A stretch of DNA of 64,000 bases from Lachnospiraceae bacterium G41. GTDB lineage: Bacteria; Bacillota; Clostridia; Lachnospirales; Lachnospiraceae. The stretch lies in NCBI GenBank assembly GCA_900100245.1, contig FNEU01000003.1, positions 62,001 to 126,000 of the forward strand, read 5' to 3'. Numbering within the stretch: the stretch's first letter is position 1; every line of letters begins with the position of its first letter. This document shows positions 42,287 through 50,815 of the stretch, in pieces. A program made the translations under genes and the position numbers. The notes below the pieces were generated by a model. It searched no databases. It was not told the DNA's origin and saw nothing but the letters and a program-made list of their open reading frames with translations.

Positions 42287-44272
42287 TTGATCGATCCGTT
42301 ATCAATACAAAAAACATTTCTTCTTTTTGAAGCAAGCTTCTGCGTATTTGTTTCACTTTTTACGGTACTGCTTGTAATAAACGACAAAAAGAATTACAAA
42401 AATCAGCTGATTATGTTTGGCAATTTCTTTGCCGGCTTACTTCTTTTCTCCGATTTTTTTACATATGTCTATGACGGTGTAGAAGGCAGAACGGCGTTTG
42501 TAATGATCAGAGTGGCGAATTTTGTTCTCTTTTTTTCCACGTTTTTAATCGTAATCACAATCACCATGTATGTCGCCGTGCAGCTCTTCGGAACCGCGGG
42601 AATAAAGGTAAAAATACCCGGGCAGAAAAGATTTTGCACGGTTTACTGGATAGCGGTTTTCTGTATGATAGTGCTTATTGTATCGCAGTTTACCGACATT
42701 TTATATTACTTCGACGAAAGCAATGCGTATCATCGAAATCCCTTCTTCTTCGTGACCATGGGATTAATTGGGATATGCCTTCTTTTAAACATTTCCGTTC
42801 TGATTGAAAATCGTAAAAAAACGGATCTGGTGACATTCCTGTCGATGCTCGCATACATCATAATTCCGGGAATTGCAACAATTATTCAGAGTATCTTTTA
42901 CGGTTATTCCTTCGTAAATATCTCGATAGGCTTTGTGCTTATCATCATGTTCATTCAAAACAGTTACTCGCAGAGCCAGGAGGTTTTGCGAATCTCCAAA
43001 CTCGAGGTCAGAACCGGACTTTTAAACGAGCACGGCTGTATCGGAGAAATTGAAATGCTTCGAAGCAAAGGCAAAGTCTGCAATTATTGCGCCATATATT
43101 TCGACATCTCGAAGTTTTCGTATTTTAACAGAAAATACGGAATGATTGCGGGAGACATGCTTCTGAAAAATTACTCAGTTAAACTTCGCGGAATTTTAAA
43201 ATCCGACGAGTTTCTCGCAAGAGAGGGAAGCGACCATTTTATAGCCGTTGTCAAAAAAGAAAATCTCGAAAAAATACTTGATTTCCTAAAAGAAACGGAA
43301 GTGGAAATCACCTACGGACCGGGAGAGGGAAAAAGCATAGTCGTAAAAGTGTCTTCGGTTGCGGGTGTCTATGAGATAAACGAAGAATACATGAAGGCGG
43401 AGGATATTTTATCCAACGCATACACGGCTCTTTTATATGCCAAAACGGTCAGCAAAAAGAGCGTGGATTATATGAGCGAGGAGCTTAAGGAAAAGCTCGA
43501 AAACGAAAGAAAATTAAAAGGAATACTTTTCGAAGGACTCGAAAAGGAAGAATTTCAGGTCTATTACCAGCCCAAGATTGACATGCAGAGCAATACTCTC
43601 TGCGGAGGAGAAGCACTAGTCAGATGGATGCATGATGACAATGTCATTGCGCCAGAGGATTTTATTCCGATCATGGAAAAGAACGATTCCGTCTGTACGC
43701 TGGATTTTTATGTTTTGAGAAAAGTCTGCGAAGACATAAAAGAGTGGCAGAAAGAGGGGCTTGACATACCGACGATATCGGTTAATCTTTCCCGAAGAAA
43801 CCTCTCGAACACTCATCTGGCAAAAGATATCGACAATGTGGTTAAAGCCTACGGAATTTCGAAAGATTTAATTGAAATCGAAATAACGGAAACAAGCGAT
43901 GAATTTCCGGCGAGCGTCTTAAAAGAATTTGTAAGTTCGCTGCACGAACTCGGCTACAAAGTGGCAGTGGATGATTTCGGCTGCGGCGCGGCATCGCTTT
44001 CGCTCCTTAGGGAGACGGATTTTGATACGTTAAAGATTGACAAGGGATTTATTCACAGTGCGTTTGACAAAAATCTTACCATCCTGACACATATCGTCAA
44101 TCTTGCCAAGGCAATCGACATGAAAATCGTTGCGGAAGGCGTGGAGACGCAGAAGCAGAAAGAAATTCTGATGGGTCTTGGCGTAAATGTCGTTCAGGGA
44201 TATTTTTACGACAGACCTCTGCCCAAAGAGGAAATGTCAAGCCGAATAACGGGCAAAGTTTATAACGCCTGA
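42287..44272 (+). CDS. Membrane GGDEF/EAL protein, probable c-di-GMP phosphodiesterase
   Basis: A 661-residue protein with six to seven membrane helices (1-225), a GGDEF domain (240-400) and an EAL domain (410-655). The GGDEF signature is degenerate (REGSDHF, 312-318), so synthase activity is unlikely. The EAL domain is intact: E442 in GEALVRW, NLSRRNL, EITETS, D562-D563 in VDDFG, K583 in LKIDKGF, AEGVET and QGYFYDRPL. The degenerate GGDEF may bind GTP and regulate the EAL. The start is a TTG with AAGGAG 7 bp upstream; no ATG fits. Lowering c-di-GMP would affect motility and attachment, perhaps including the Tad pilus, by inference. Confidence 0.88.
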   Translation: MIDPLSIQKTFLLFEASFCVFVSLFTVLLVINDKKNYKNQLIMFGNFFAGLLLFSDFFTYVYDGVEGRTAFVMIRVANFVLFFSTFLIVITITMYVAVQLFGTAGIKVKIPGQKRFCTVYWIAVFCMIVLIVSQFTDILYYFDESNAYHRNPFFFVTMGLIGICLLLNISVLIENRKKTDLVTFLSMLAYIIIPGIATIIQSIFYGYSFVNISIGFVLIIMFIQNSYSQSQEVLRISKLEVRTGLLNEHGCIGEIEMLRSKGKVCNYCAIYFDISKFSYFNRKYGMIAGDMLLKNYSVKLRGILKSDEFLAREGSDHFIAVVKKENLEKILDFLKETEVEITYGPGEGKSIVVKVSSVAGVYEINEEYMKAEDILSNAYTALLYAKTVSKKSVDYMSEELKEKLENERKLKGILFEGLEKEEFQVYYQPKIDMQSNTLCGGEALVRWMHDDNVIAPEDFIPIMEKNDSVCTLDFYVLRKVCEDIKEWQKEGLDIPTISVNLSRRNLSNTHLAKDIDNVVKAYGISKDLIEIEITETSDEFPASVLKEFVSSLHELGYKVAVDDFGCGAASLSLLRETDFDTLKIDKGFIHSAFDKNLTILTHIVNLAKAIDMKIVAEGVETQKQKEILMGLGVNVVQGYFYDRPLPKEEMSSRITGKVYNA

Positions 44273-44276
44273 AGAA

Positions 44277-45269
44277 TCAGTATTTAACGACGCTGACTTC
44301 TTTTCCCGTAAGCGCGCCGGTTTTTTTATCATCATAAGTAACCAAAAGACGGCATTCGTCATCGATTCCGGTGACGAGTGCGTATTCTTTTTTTGAGGGC
44401 TTTTTGTCATTATGAATACGAACGTATCTGCCGATTAAATTCGAGTGCATACGGTAGCCGTCAAGAAAAGTTTTTCGGTCGATCTCGGATAGAAATACGT
44501 AAAAATGTTTTATGAAATTAATGCAGAGCAGGTTTTTGAGATTGTCGGTATTATCGGCTTTTTTGATTAAAAAACCGGCTCTTTTTTTAATGTCCGAAGG
44601 AAGTTCTTCGCCGAAAGGGTAGATATTTATTCCGACTCCGACCACGACGTATTCGGGAAATTCCTCTTCGAGAGAACCGAAGGTTTCGGTTAAAATGCCT
44701 GCGATTTTTCTATCCTTCAAGAAGATATCGTTTACCCATTTGATCGAAGTCTCGATTCCGAGAGTATCACGTATAGCCAAAACCAAAGATTCGGCCGCAA
44801 TGCAGGTAATATAGGTGGCTTTTGAAAATGGAATCTCGGGGTGTATTAAAAGGCTGAAATACAAGCCGGTGTTTTTCGGAGAAAAGAAAATCCTGCCCTT
44901 ACGGCCGCGCCCGTTGGTCTGGGAATCTGCGGCAATAAGTATGTCGCTTTTTTCGTTTGCATGCTCTCTTGCGATATCGTTCGTCGAAGTGACTTCTTCG
45001 TACGAATAGTATTTAAGGGGAAGATTTTCAGGCAGGCTTTTTTTGATAAAATCCATATTGATTCCGTCGTAATCCAGGACGAGACGATAACCTTTGTTTG
45101 TTACGGACTCTATCGTAAAACCGCTTTCGCGCAGGCTTTTTATCGCTTTCCAGATACCCGCTCTGGTTAAAAAAAGCGTATCGGCGATTTCCTGGCCGGA
45201 AACAAATGTATTAGGGTTTTGCTTTAATATATTCAGTACTTTTTCCCTGGTTGAGAACTCTTTTTCCAT
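44277..45269 (-). CDS. birA: Bifunctional biotin-[acetyl-CoA-carboxylase] ligase / biotin operon repressor
   Basis: A 330-residue group II BirA. The N-terminal winged helix (about 1-65) reads SGQEIADTLFLTRAGIWKAIKSLRESG; the ligase core has GRGRKGR (120-126), the biotinyl-AMP loop, and IKWVND around K177; a small C-terminal SH3-like domain ends TGKEVSVVKY. It attaches biotin to carboxylase subunits and, with biotinyl-AMP, represses biotin genes. It is divergent from bioY, and three TTGTAAAC boxes in the shared region are likely targets. It converges on the GGDEF/EAL gene with only 4 bp between stops and no clear terminator. Confidence 0.93.
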   Translation of the reverse strand: MEKEFSTREKVLNILKQNPNTFVSGQEIADTLFLTRAGIWKAIKSLRESGFTIESVTNKGYRLVLDYDGINMDFIKKSLPENLPLKYYSYEEVTSTNDIAREHANEKSDILIAADSQTNGRGRKGRIFFSPKNTGLYFSLLIHPEIPFSKATYITCIAAESLVLAIRDTLGIETSIKWVNDIFLKDRKIAGILTETFGSLEEEFPEYVVVGVGINIYPFGEELPSDIKKRAGFLIKKADNTDNLKNLLCINFIKHFYVFLSEIDRKTFLDGYRMHSNLIGRYVRIHNDKKPSKKEYALVTGIDDECRLLVTYDDKKTGALTGKEVSVVKY

Positions 45270-45305
45270 ATTTTCTTAAATTCCTTTTTTACAGTTTTTG
45301 CCCGA

Positions 45306-45378
45306 TTGTAAACTTTTTTGATAATCAGGTTGACGATAGGGTAATTGTATTGTAAACTCCCATCTTGAAATTGTAAAC
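45306..45378. promoter_or_regulatory. Three TTGTAAAC boxes, candidate BirA operator sites
   Basis: Perfect copies of TTGTAAAC lie at 45306-45313, 45350-45357 and 45371-45378, all in the same orientation. The last two are 21 bp apart (two helix turns). The middle copy overlaps the bioY -10 box (TAAACT), and the first, read on the other strand, overlaps a possible birA -10 (TACAAT). BirA binding here is inference from position and from the AT-rich, TTGT/AAC-containing character of BirA sites. Confidence 0.6.
45330..45358 (+). promoter_or_regulatory. Promoter of bioY
   Basis: TTGACG (45330-45335), a 17-bp spacer and TAAACT (45353-45358), with the -10 inside the second TTGTAAAC box. Confidence 0.65.
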
Positions 45379-45395
45379 CAAAGGGAAGAATAAAT

Positions 45396-45965
45396 ATGAA
45401 AAACAAAACAAGAATAACGACAATAACCATCACAAAGGTAGCGCTTTCGACGGCAATAATATGTATTTTGGGACCTCTTTCTTTTATGATTCCCATAAGT
45501 CCCGTCCCGATTTCCTTGGGAATACTGGGAATATTCTTTGCGGTATACGTAAACGGATGGCTCTGGGGAACGGTCAGCTGCATTCTGTATCTTTTACTTG
45601 GATTCGTGGGAGTTCCGGTATTTACGGGCTTTAGCGCAGGTGCCGGAAAACTTCTCGGACCCACGGGCGGATACATGATCGGATATATTTTCTTATCGCT
45701 TGTGGCAGGATTTTTCATTTCAAAGTTTGAAAAAAACATTCCGCTTCACATACTCGGAATGGTTCTCGGAACGGCCTGCTGCTATGCACTGGGCACCGCA
45801 TGGCTTGCAATATCGTATAAAATGAGTTTTGGCGCCGCACTTATGGCGGGAGTGGTTCCGTTTATCTTAGCCGATGCGATTAAAATGGCAGTTGCGGTTG
45901 CGGTAGGAATACCGGTTCGAAGTGCTGTAAGAAAAATGAGCGTCAATACGGATTCGGCTCAGTAA
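45396..45965 (+). CDS. bioY: Biotin transporter BioY (ECF S component)
   Basis: A 189-residue membrane protein with six helices. PISPVPISLGILGIFFA, LLLGFVGVPVFTGFSAGAGKLLGPTGGYMIGY are hallmark BioY segments that form the biotin pocket. It imports biotin, alone or with an EcfAT module. It is divergent from birA and probably repressed by it when biotin is plentiful. The ribosome binding site is AAGGGAAG 9 bp before the ATG. Confidence 0.93.
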   Translation: MKNKTRITTITITKVALSTAIICILGPLSFMIPISPVPISLGILGIFFAVYVNGWLWGTVSCILYLLLGFVGVPVFTGFSAGAGKLLGPTGGYMIGYIFLSLVAGFFISKFEKNIPLHILGMVLGTACCYALGTAWLAISYKMSFGAALMAGVVPFILADAIKMAVAVAVGIPVRSAVRKMSVNTDSAQ

Positions 45966-45982
45966 AAAGTATTTGAAACCAT

Positions 45983-46013
45983 AAAAGATATCCCGAATGG
46001 GGTATCTTTTTTT
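45983..46013 (+). terminator. Terminator after bioY
   Basis: AAAGATA-CCC pairs with GGG-TATCTTT (small internal loop), followed by seven T residues. Confidence 0.85.
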
Positions 46014-46038
46014 ATGAGTGCTTTTTACCCATTTTAAG

Positions 46039-46067
46039 TGACATTTAAGGGCGAAACGTGGTATAAT
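46039..46067 (+). promoter_or_regulatory. Promoter of the GH5 gene
   Basis: TGACAT (46039-46044) as a weak -35, a 17-bp spacer and a perfect TATAAT (46062-46067). Confidence 0.55.
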
Positions 46068-46123
46068 AAGAAGTCGGATTTTGCCGACAAGACAGAAAAT
46101 GAAAAATTAATCGGAGGGGTTAT

Positions 46124-47065
46124 ATGACACCGTTTGAAAAATACGGCAAATTGCATGTAGAGGGGAAAAATCTCGTTGATGCAAACGGCGATATTGTGCA
46201 GTTAAAAGGAATCAGCACACATAACTTAAACGAGTATCCTCAGTATGTCAACGAGGAGGCTTTCAAGCAGTTTCGTGACGAATACAAAGTTAGCATCATG
46301 CGTCTTGCAATGTATTCGGGCTTTGCCGACAATCACGAAGGCTATGCGGATTCAAATGACGAGCACAGAGCGGAGCTTGAAGAAATCATTCTTAATGGAG
46401 CAGAACTTTGCAAAAAGCTTGGCCTTTACTGCATGATTGACTGGCATATTCTTTTAGATTACGACCCTAATATGCATACGGATATGGCCATCAGATTTTT
46501 CAAAAGCATCTGTCCGAAGCTTACCGCTTACGACAATGTGATTTACGAAATCTGCAACGAGCCCAACATGAACCTTGAAACCAAGGAAAAAGTTACCTGG
46601 GACGACATCAAAAACTACGCCAATCAGGTAATACCCATCATAAAAGAAATAGACGATTCAAAGATTATTATAGTCGGAACCACCATCTGGTCACAGGGCG
46701 TGGATGAGGCTGCGGATGCACCTCTTGATTATGAAAACATAATGTATACTCTGCATTTTTATGCAGACACACATCGTGATAAACTCCGTGATAAATTCAC
46801 ATACGCAAGAAGCAAAAACCTTCCTGTATTCGTAACCGAGTTCGGTGTCGGAAGAGCCGACGGCGACGGAGATATCAACGAGGAACAGTCGGAAATCTGG
46901 ATTAACCTTCTTAACGAAGAGAAGGTAAGCCACATTATCTGGAACCTTTCAAATAAAGACGAAACATCTTCCATCGTTGCAGCAAAATGTGACAAAACCT
47001 TCGGTTTCACAGACGAAGATTTATCACCCTGCGGACTTATGATGAAAGAAATAATGGCAAAATAA
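46124..47065 (+). CDS. Glycoside hydrolase family 5 (cellulase-type), cytoplasmic
   Basis: A 313-residue GH5 TIM-barrel enzyme of the endoglucanase type (GH5_2-like). The acid/base is E146 in YEICNEPN and the nucleophile E239 in VFVTEFGV; MIDWHILLDYDPN and MYTLHFYADTHRD supply the conserved His positions. No signal peptide, membrane helix or binding module is present, so unlike most GH5 cellulases it should act inside the cell, presumably on imported cello- or glucan oligosaccharides. CGGAGGGG precedes the ATG. It has its own promoter. Confidence 0.9.
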   Translation: MTPFEKYGKLHVEGKNLVDANGDIVQLKGISTHNLNEYPQYVNEEAFKQFRDEYKVSIMRLAMYSGFADNHEGYADSNDEHRAELEEIILNGAELCKKLGLYCMIDWHILLDYDPNMHTDMAIRFFKSICPKLTAYDNVIYEICNEPNMNLETKEKVTWDDIKNYANQVIPIIKEIDDSKIIIVGTTIWSQGVDEAADAPLDYENIMYTLHFYADTHRDKLRDKFTYARSKNLPVFVTEFGVGRADGDGDINEEQSEIWINLLNEEKVSHIIWNLSNKDETSSIVAAKCDKTFGFTDEDLSPCGLMMKEIMAK

Positions 47066-47106
47066 ACCTGTAAATTACGGGCGTTGCCCATACACGAGGA
47101 TTTGGC

Positions 47107-48690
47107 ATGTCATATCTGGCATTGTATCGTAAGTTCAGACCGCAGACTTTTGATGAGGTCAGAGGTCAGGACGCGATAGTTACCACACTGAAAAATCAAA
47201 TAATTCAAAACCGAATCGGACATGCGTATCTTTTCTGCGGTACCAGAGGAACGGGTAAAACCACACTTGCCAAGATTATGGCGAGAGCGGTCAACTGCGA
47301 ACATCCGGTAAACGGAAATCCCTGCGGAGAATGCGAAACCTGCAAGGCGATTGCAAACGGAACCTCTCTTAATATGATAGAGATGGATGCGGCCTCAAAC
47401 AGAGGTATCGAAAAAATCCGTGAGCTTATCAACGAAGTGGATTACAGACCGGTCAGCGGAAAATATAAGGTTTACATTATCGACGAGGCACACAACCTTA
47501 CAAACGAGGCTTTCAATGCGCTTTTAAAAACGATAGAAGAGCCGCCCGAACATGTAATTTTTATCTTAGCCACAACGGAAGCGCATCAGATTATTCCTAC
47601 GATTATGTCACGTTGCCAGAGATACGATTTTAGGAGAATTCCTCTTGAAACAATCGCAGGCAGAATGCGTGAACTGACGGATAAGGAAAATGTTTCCGCT
47701 ACAGATGAAGCATTAAGATATGTTGCAAAGGCAGCAGACGGTTCAATGCGTGACGGCTTATCTCTCCTCGATCAGTGCATTGCATTTTATCCGAAGGAAG
47801 AGCTGACTCTGGACAAAGTACTGGTTGCACTCGGAGCGGTAAAGACAGATATTTACTCAAGAGTTTTCAATGATGTTATTGCACAGAACGTTACAGCAGT
47901 TATCAGAGACCTTGAGGAAGTGGTAGTCGCAGGTACCGAAATCAACAGATTTGTTGCTGACTTCACATGGTATTTAAGAAACCTGATGATTATAAAAAGT
48001 TCCGATGCTCCCGAAAAGATACTGGACGTGACGAGCGAGAGTTTTGCCGAAATGCGCCAAGACAGCGAAAAAGCAGAGCTTCAGACGATAATGCGTTATA
48101 TAAGAATTCTTTCCGAACTTACGGGTGCGCTTAAGACAACCACGCAGGCAAGAGTTCTGACGGAGATGACGCTTATTAAACTTTGCACACCTCAGATGGA
48201 CAGAAAGCCCGATGCTCTTTTAGACAGAATAAGAAGCATCGAAAAGAAACTCGAAGACGGTGCATTTGTGGTTGCAAATACTTCTTCTGAGGGAAACAAT
48301 ACACCTTCCACACCTCAGGAAAAAAAGATTGAACTTCCGACTGCGATTCCCGCCGACATTCAGCAGATAGCGGACGAATGGAGTTCGATGACGGATAACG
48401 CCGAGGCTCTCGTAAAGGGCTTTATGATAAAAGTAAAATGTTCGATGGATGCAACAAAGCCGAATGTACTTATTCTGGCATGTCCTTCAAAAATGACTTA
48501 CGAAGGGCTAAAAGATCCGGAGAGAGCAAAGGTTTTACAGGGAATATTAAACGAACGCGTCAGAAAAGAAGTTACCTATGAACTGGTGCTTGATGAGAAC
48601 GGATCGAAATACGATTCGATTCCGAATTCAAAGAAGCCCAATATGGAGATAGAAGATTCGGACGACGATTTTCCCAAAGAAGATTTTTAA
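47107..48690 (+). CDS. dnaX: DNA polymerase III subunit gamma/tau
   Basis: A 527-residue clamp-loader ATPase. YLFCGTRGTGKTTLAKI is Walker A (45-52); C64, C73, C76 and C79 form the zinc module; IIDEAHNL is Walker B; LATTEAHQIIPTIMSRCQRYDF is the sensor 1/arginine region. Domains I-III cover about residues 1-370. A slippery heptamer A AAA AAG is at 48321-48327 (codons 405-407). A -1 shift there would add one Asp and stop at TGA 48330-48332, giving a 408-residue gamma-like form, as in E. coli. It heads a dnaX-ybaB-recR operon, as in many Firmicutes. Confidence 0.95.
   Translation: MSYLALYRKFRPQTFDEVRGQDAIVTTLKNQIIQNRIGHAYLFCGTRGTGKTTLAKIMARAVNCEHPVNGNPCGECETCKAIANGTSLNMIEMDAASNRGIEKIRELINEVDYRPVSGKYKVYIIDEAHNLTNEAFNALLKTIEEPPEHVIFILATTEAHQIIPTIMSRCQRYDFRRIPLETIAGRMRELTDKENVSATDEALRYVAKAADGSMRDGLSLLDQCIAFYPKEELTLDKVLVALGAVKTDIYSRVFNDVIAQNVTAVIRDLEEVVVAGTEINRFVADFTWYLRNLMIIKSSDAPEKILDVTSESFAEMRQDSEKAELQTIMRYIRILSELTGALKTTTQARVLTEMTLIKLCTPQMDRKPDALLDRIRSIEKKLEDGAFVVANTSSEGNNTPSTPQEKKIELPTAIPADIQQIADEWSSMTDNAEALVKGFMIKVKCSMDATKPNVLILACPSKMTYEGLKDPERAKVLQGILNERVRKEVTYELVLDENGSKYDSIPNSKKPNMEIEDSDDDFPKEDF
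48321..48332 (+). other. Candidate programmed -1 frameshift site in dnaX
   Basis: The zero-frame codons GAA AAA AAG form the heptamer A AAA AAG. After a -1 slip the next codons are GAT and TGA, so the product ends one residue later. AGGA lies directly upstream and GAGGGA about 27 nt upstream; a weak CCGC/GCGG pairing lies downstream. Confidence 0.55.
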
Positions 48691-48718
48691 AAGAATTTAA
48701 TTCAGGAGGAATAAAGAA

Positions 48719-49069
48719 ATGGCAAAAAGAGGCGGATACCCCGGAGGAATGATGCCCGGCAATATGAACAATCTGATGAAGCAGGCACAGAGAATGCAGC
48801 GTCAGATGGAAGAAAACCAGAAGGCAATGGAGACCAGGAAATTCACTGCTACAGCAGGCGGTAATGCAATCAGCATCACAATGACCGGCAAGAGAGAAGT
48901 GAAGAATGTAACCATAAATCCCGAGGTTGTGGATCCCGAGGATGTTGAAGATCTTCAGGACTTAATCATGGCCTGCATGAACGATATTTTAAATCAGATT
49001 GAAGAAGCCAATAACGATGCGGTTAACTCAATGACCGGCGGTATGAATTTCGGCGGACTCAACTTCTAA
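48719..49069 (+). CDS. YbaB/EbfC family nucleoid-associated protein
   Basis: A 116-residue dimeric DNA-binding protein. A Gly/Pro-rich N-terminus leads into NMNNLMKQAQRMQRQMEENQKAM, the long helix that forms the tweezer-like dimer, then TGKREVKNVTINPEVVDPEDVEDLQDLI, the YbaB core. It lies between dnaX and recR, its standard position in Firmicutes, and may help DNA repair or chromosome structure. GGAGGAATAAAGAA is the ribosome binding site. The recR start is 3 bp after its stop. Confidence 0.95.
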   Translation: MAKRGGYPGGMMPGNMNNLMKQAQRMQRQMEENQKAMETRKFTATAGGNAISITMTGKREVKNVTINPEVVDPEDVEDLQDLIMACMNDILNQIEEANNDAVNSMTGGMNFGGLNF

Positions 49070-49072
49070 AAG

Positions 49073-49669
49073 ATGGAAATTAACAGCGGATACATAAACA
49101 GATTAATAGAAGAACTCGAGAGGCTTCCGGGAATCGGAAACAAATCGGCTCAGCGAATGGCATATTATATTGTCAGCCTTCCGAACGAACGCGTGGAGAA
49201 GCTGACGTCGGCAATTGACAATGCAAAAAAACATACGCATTACTGCAAAGAATGCCTTACGATGACCGATTCCGAACTTTGCCCCGTTTGCGCTGACAAG
49301 CAGAGAGACCATAAAACAATTATGGTTGTCGAAAATCCCAGAGACCTTGCGGCATACGAGAAAACAGGCAAGTACAGAGGTGTTTACCATGTGCTTCACG
49401 GCGCCATTTCTCCGATGCTTGGCATAGGACCTGCGGACATCAGACTAAAAGAATTAATCTCCAGACTTGAAGGCGATATTGATGAAGTAATCATCGCAAC
49501 CAACGCTTCGCTTGAAGGCGAAACCACCGCGATGTACATAAGCAAACTCATCAAACCCACGGGCATTAAGGTTACCAGAATAGCTTCCGGCGTGCCGGTA
49601 GGCGGAGATATCGAGTATATTGACGAAGTCACTCTTCTTCGTGCGCTCGAAGGAAGAGTAGAATTATAA
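49073..49669 (+). CDS. recR: Recombination mediator RecR
   Basis: A 198-residue RecR. It has the helix-hairpin-helix (RLPGIGNKSAQRMAYYIV), the Cys4 zinc finger (HYCKECLTMTDSELCPVC) and the Toprim domain with VVENPRDLAAYE and ATNASLEGETTAMYI. RecR works with RecO and RecF to load RecA at single-strand gaps. It is third in the dnaX-ybaB-recR operon, its ATG 3 bp after the ybaB stop. Confidence 0.96.
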   Translation: MEINSGYINRLIEELERLPGIGNKSAQRMAYYIVSLPNERVEKLTSAIDNAKKHTHYCKECLTMTDSELCPVCADKQRDHKTIMVVENPRDLAAYEKTGKYRGVYHVLHGAISPMLGIGPADIRLKELISRLEGDIDEVIIATNASLEGETTAMYISKLIKPTGIKVTRIASGVPVGGDIEYIDEVTLLRALEGRVEL

Positions 49670-49693
49670 AAAAATTATCTCAGGAGGGTAAAA

Positions 49694-50749
49694 ATGGGCG
49701 TTACAGTTAAAGAAATAGGAAAAGGACCTAACGGTGAAAATTTATTTAAATATACTATGAAAAACGAGAACGGAACTGAACTTTCCGTTATCAATTTCGG
49801 ATGTATTATCACAAATTTTCTCTTTGCGGGAAAAGACGGAAAAGTCAGAGATGTAATCCTCGGATATGAAGATGTAAAGGATTATTTCACTGATGATAAG
49901 TGCTTCGGTGCTATCGTAGGACCCGTTGCAAACAGAACGGCAAATGCAACTTTTGTGATTGACGGAACCGAGTACAAGCTTGAAGTAAATGACAACGGAA
50001 GAAACAACCTTCACACAGCAAGACTCGGCTCGCTTCAGAAGAGAGTATGGGACGCTGAAACGGGCGACAACAGCGTTACTTTTACGATTGACAAAGCCGA
50101 CATGGATTTGGGGCTTCCCGGAAATCTTAAGGCAAAAGTTGTTTATACACTCACCGAAGAAGATGAAATCAAGATTGATTATGATGTAACCACAGACAAA
50201 AAGACAATCATCAACATGACCAATCATACATACTTCAACTTAAACGGACATGATTCCGGAAGCATTCTTAATGAATCCATCGTTTTCAATGCAGACAGTT
50301 TCCTTCCCGTTGACGACGAAAGCATTCCTTCGGGCGAAATCAAAAAAGTTGCGGGAACTCCGATGGATTTCACCGAAGCTAAGAAGATTGGCGAAATGCT
50401 TGATATGAATTACGAGCAGCTCGCATTCACAAACGGATTTGACCACAACTACTGCATCAATGACTGGGACGGCAGCTTAAAGGTTGCCGCAACCGTATTT
50501 GACGATGAGTCCGGAATCGTGATGGAAACATTAACCGATCTTCCCGGCGTGCAGTTCTATATCGGCAACTATGTAGGCGGCGAAAAGGGCAAGAACGGTG
50601 CGGTTTACAACCAGCGCCAGGGTCTCTGTCTTGAGAGCCAGTACTTCCCCAACAGTGCAAACGATCCCGCTTTCGCAAGACCTTTATTCGATGAGAACAA
50701 GGGCTTCAAATCAACCACTGTTTACAGATTCAGCACAATTGCAGACTAA
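49694..50749 (+). CDS. galM: Aldose 1-epimerase (galactose mutarotase)
   Basis: A 351-residue mutarotase. The conserved segments are NFGCIITNF, DVILGYEDV, FGAIVGPVANRTANATF, NNLHTARLGSLQKRVWDAE with the sugar-binding His, NMTNHTYFNLNGHDSGSI with the catalytic His, and the late catalytic-Glu region GLCLESQYFPNSANDP. It equilibrates alpha and beta anomers of galactose or glucose for the Leloir pathway and glycolysis. CAGGAGG precedes the ATG, and it lies 24 bp after recR, so it may be read from the same transcript. Confidence 0.93.
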   Translation: MGVTVKEIGKGPNGENLFKYTMKNENGTELSVINFGCIITNFLFAGKDGKVRDVILGYEDVKDYFTDDKCFGAIVGPVANRTANATFVIDGTEYKLEVNDNGRNNLHTARLGSLQKRVWDAETGDNSVTFTIDKADMDLGLPGNLKAKVVYTLTEEDEIKIDYDVTTDKKTIINMTNHTYFNLNGHDSGSILNESIVFNADSFLPVDDESIPSGEIKKVAGTPMDFTEAKKIGEMLDMNYEQLAFTNGFDHNYCINDWDGSLKVAATVFDDESGIVMETLTDLPGVQFYIGNYVGGEKGKNGAVYNQRQGLCLESQYFPNSANDPAFARPLFDENKGFKSTTVYRFSTIAD

Positions 50750-50815
50750 TCTCATAAAAGAAATAAACCGGAGAAAAATGGATTCTTTTAGGATTCATAT
50801 GTTAATTTGTAACCG

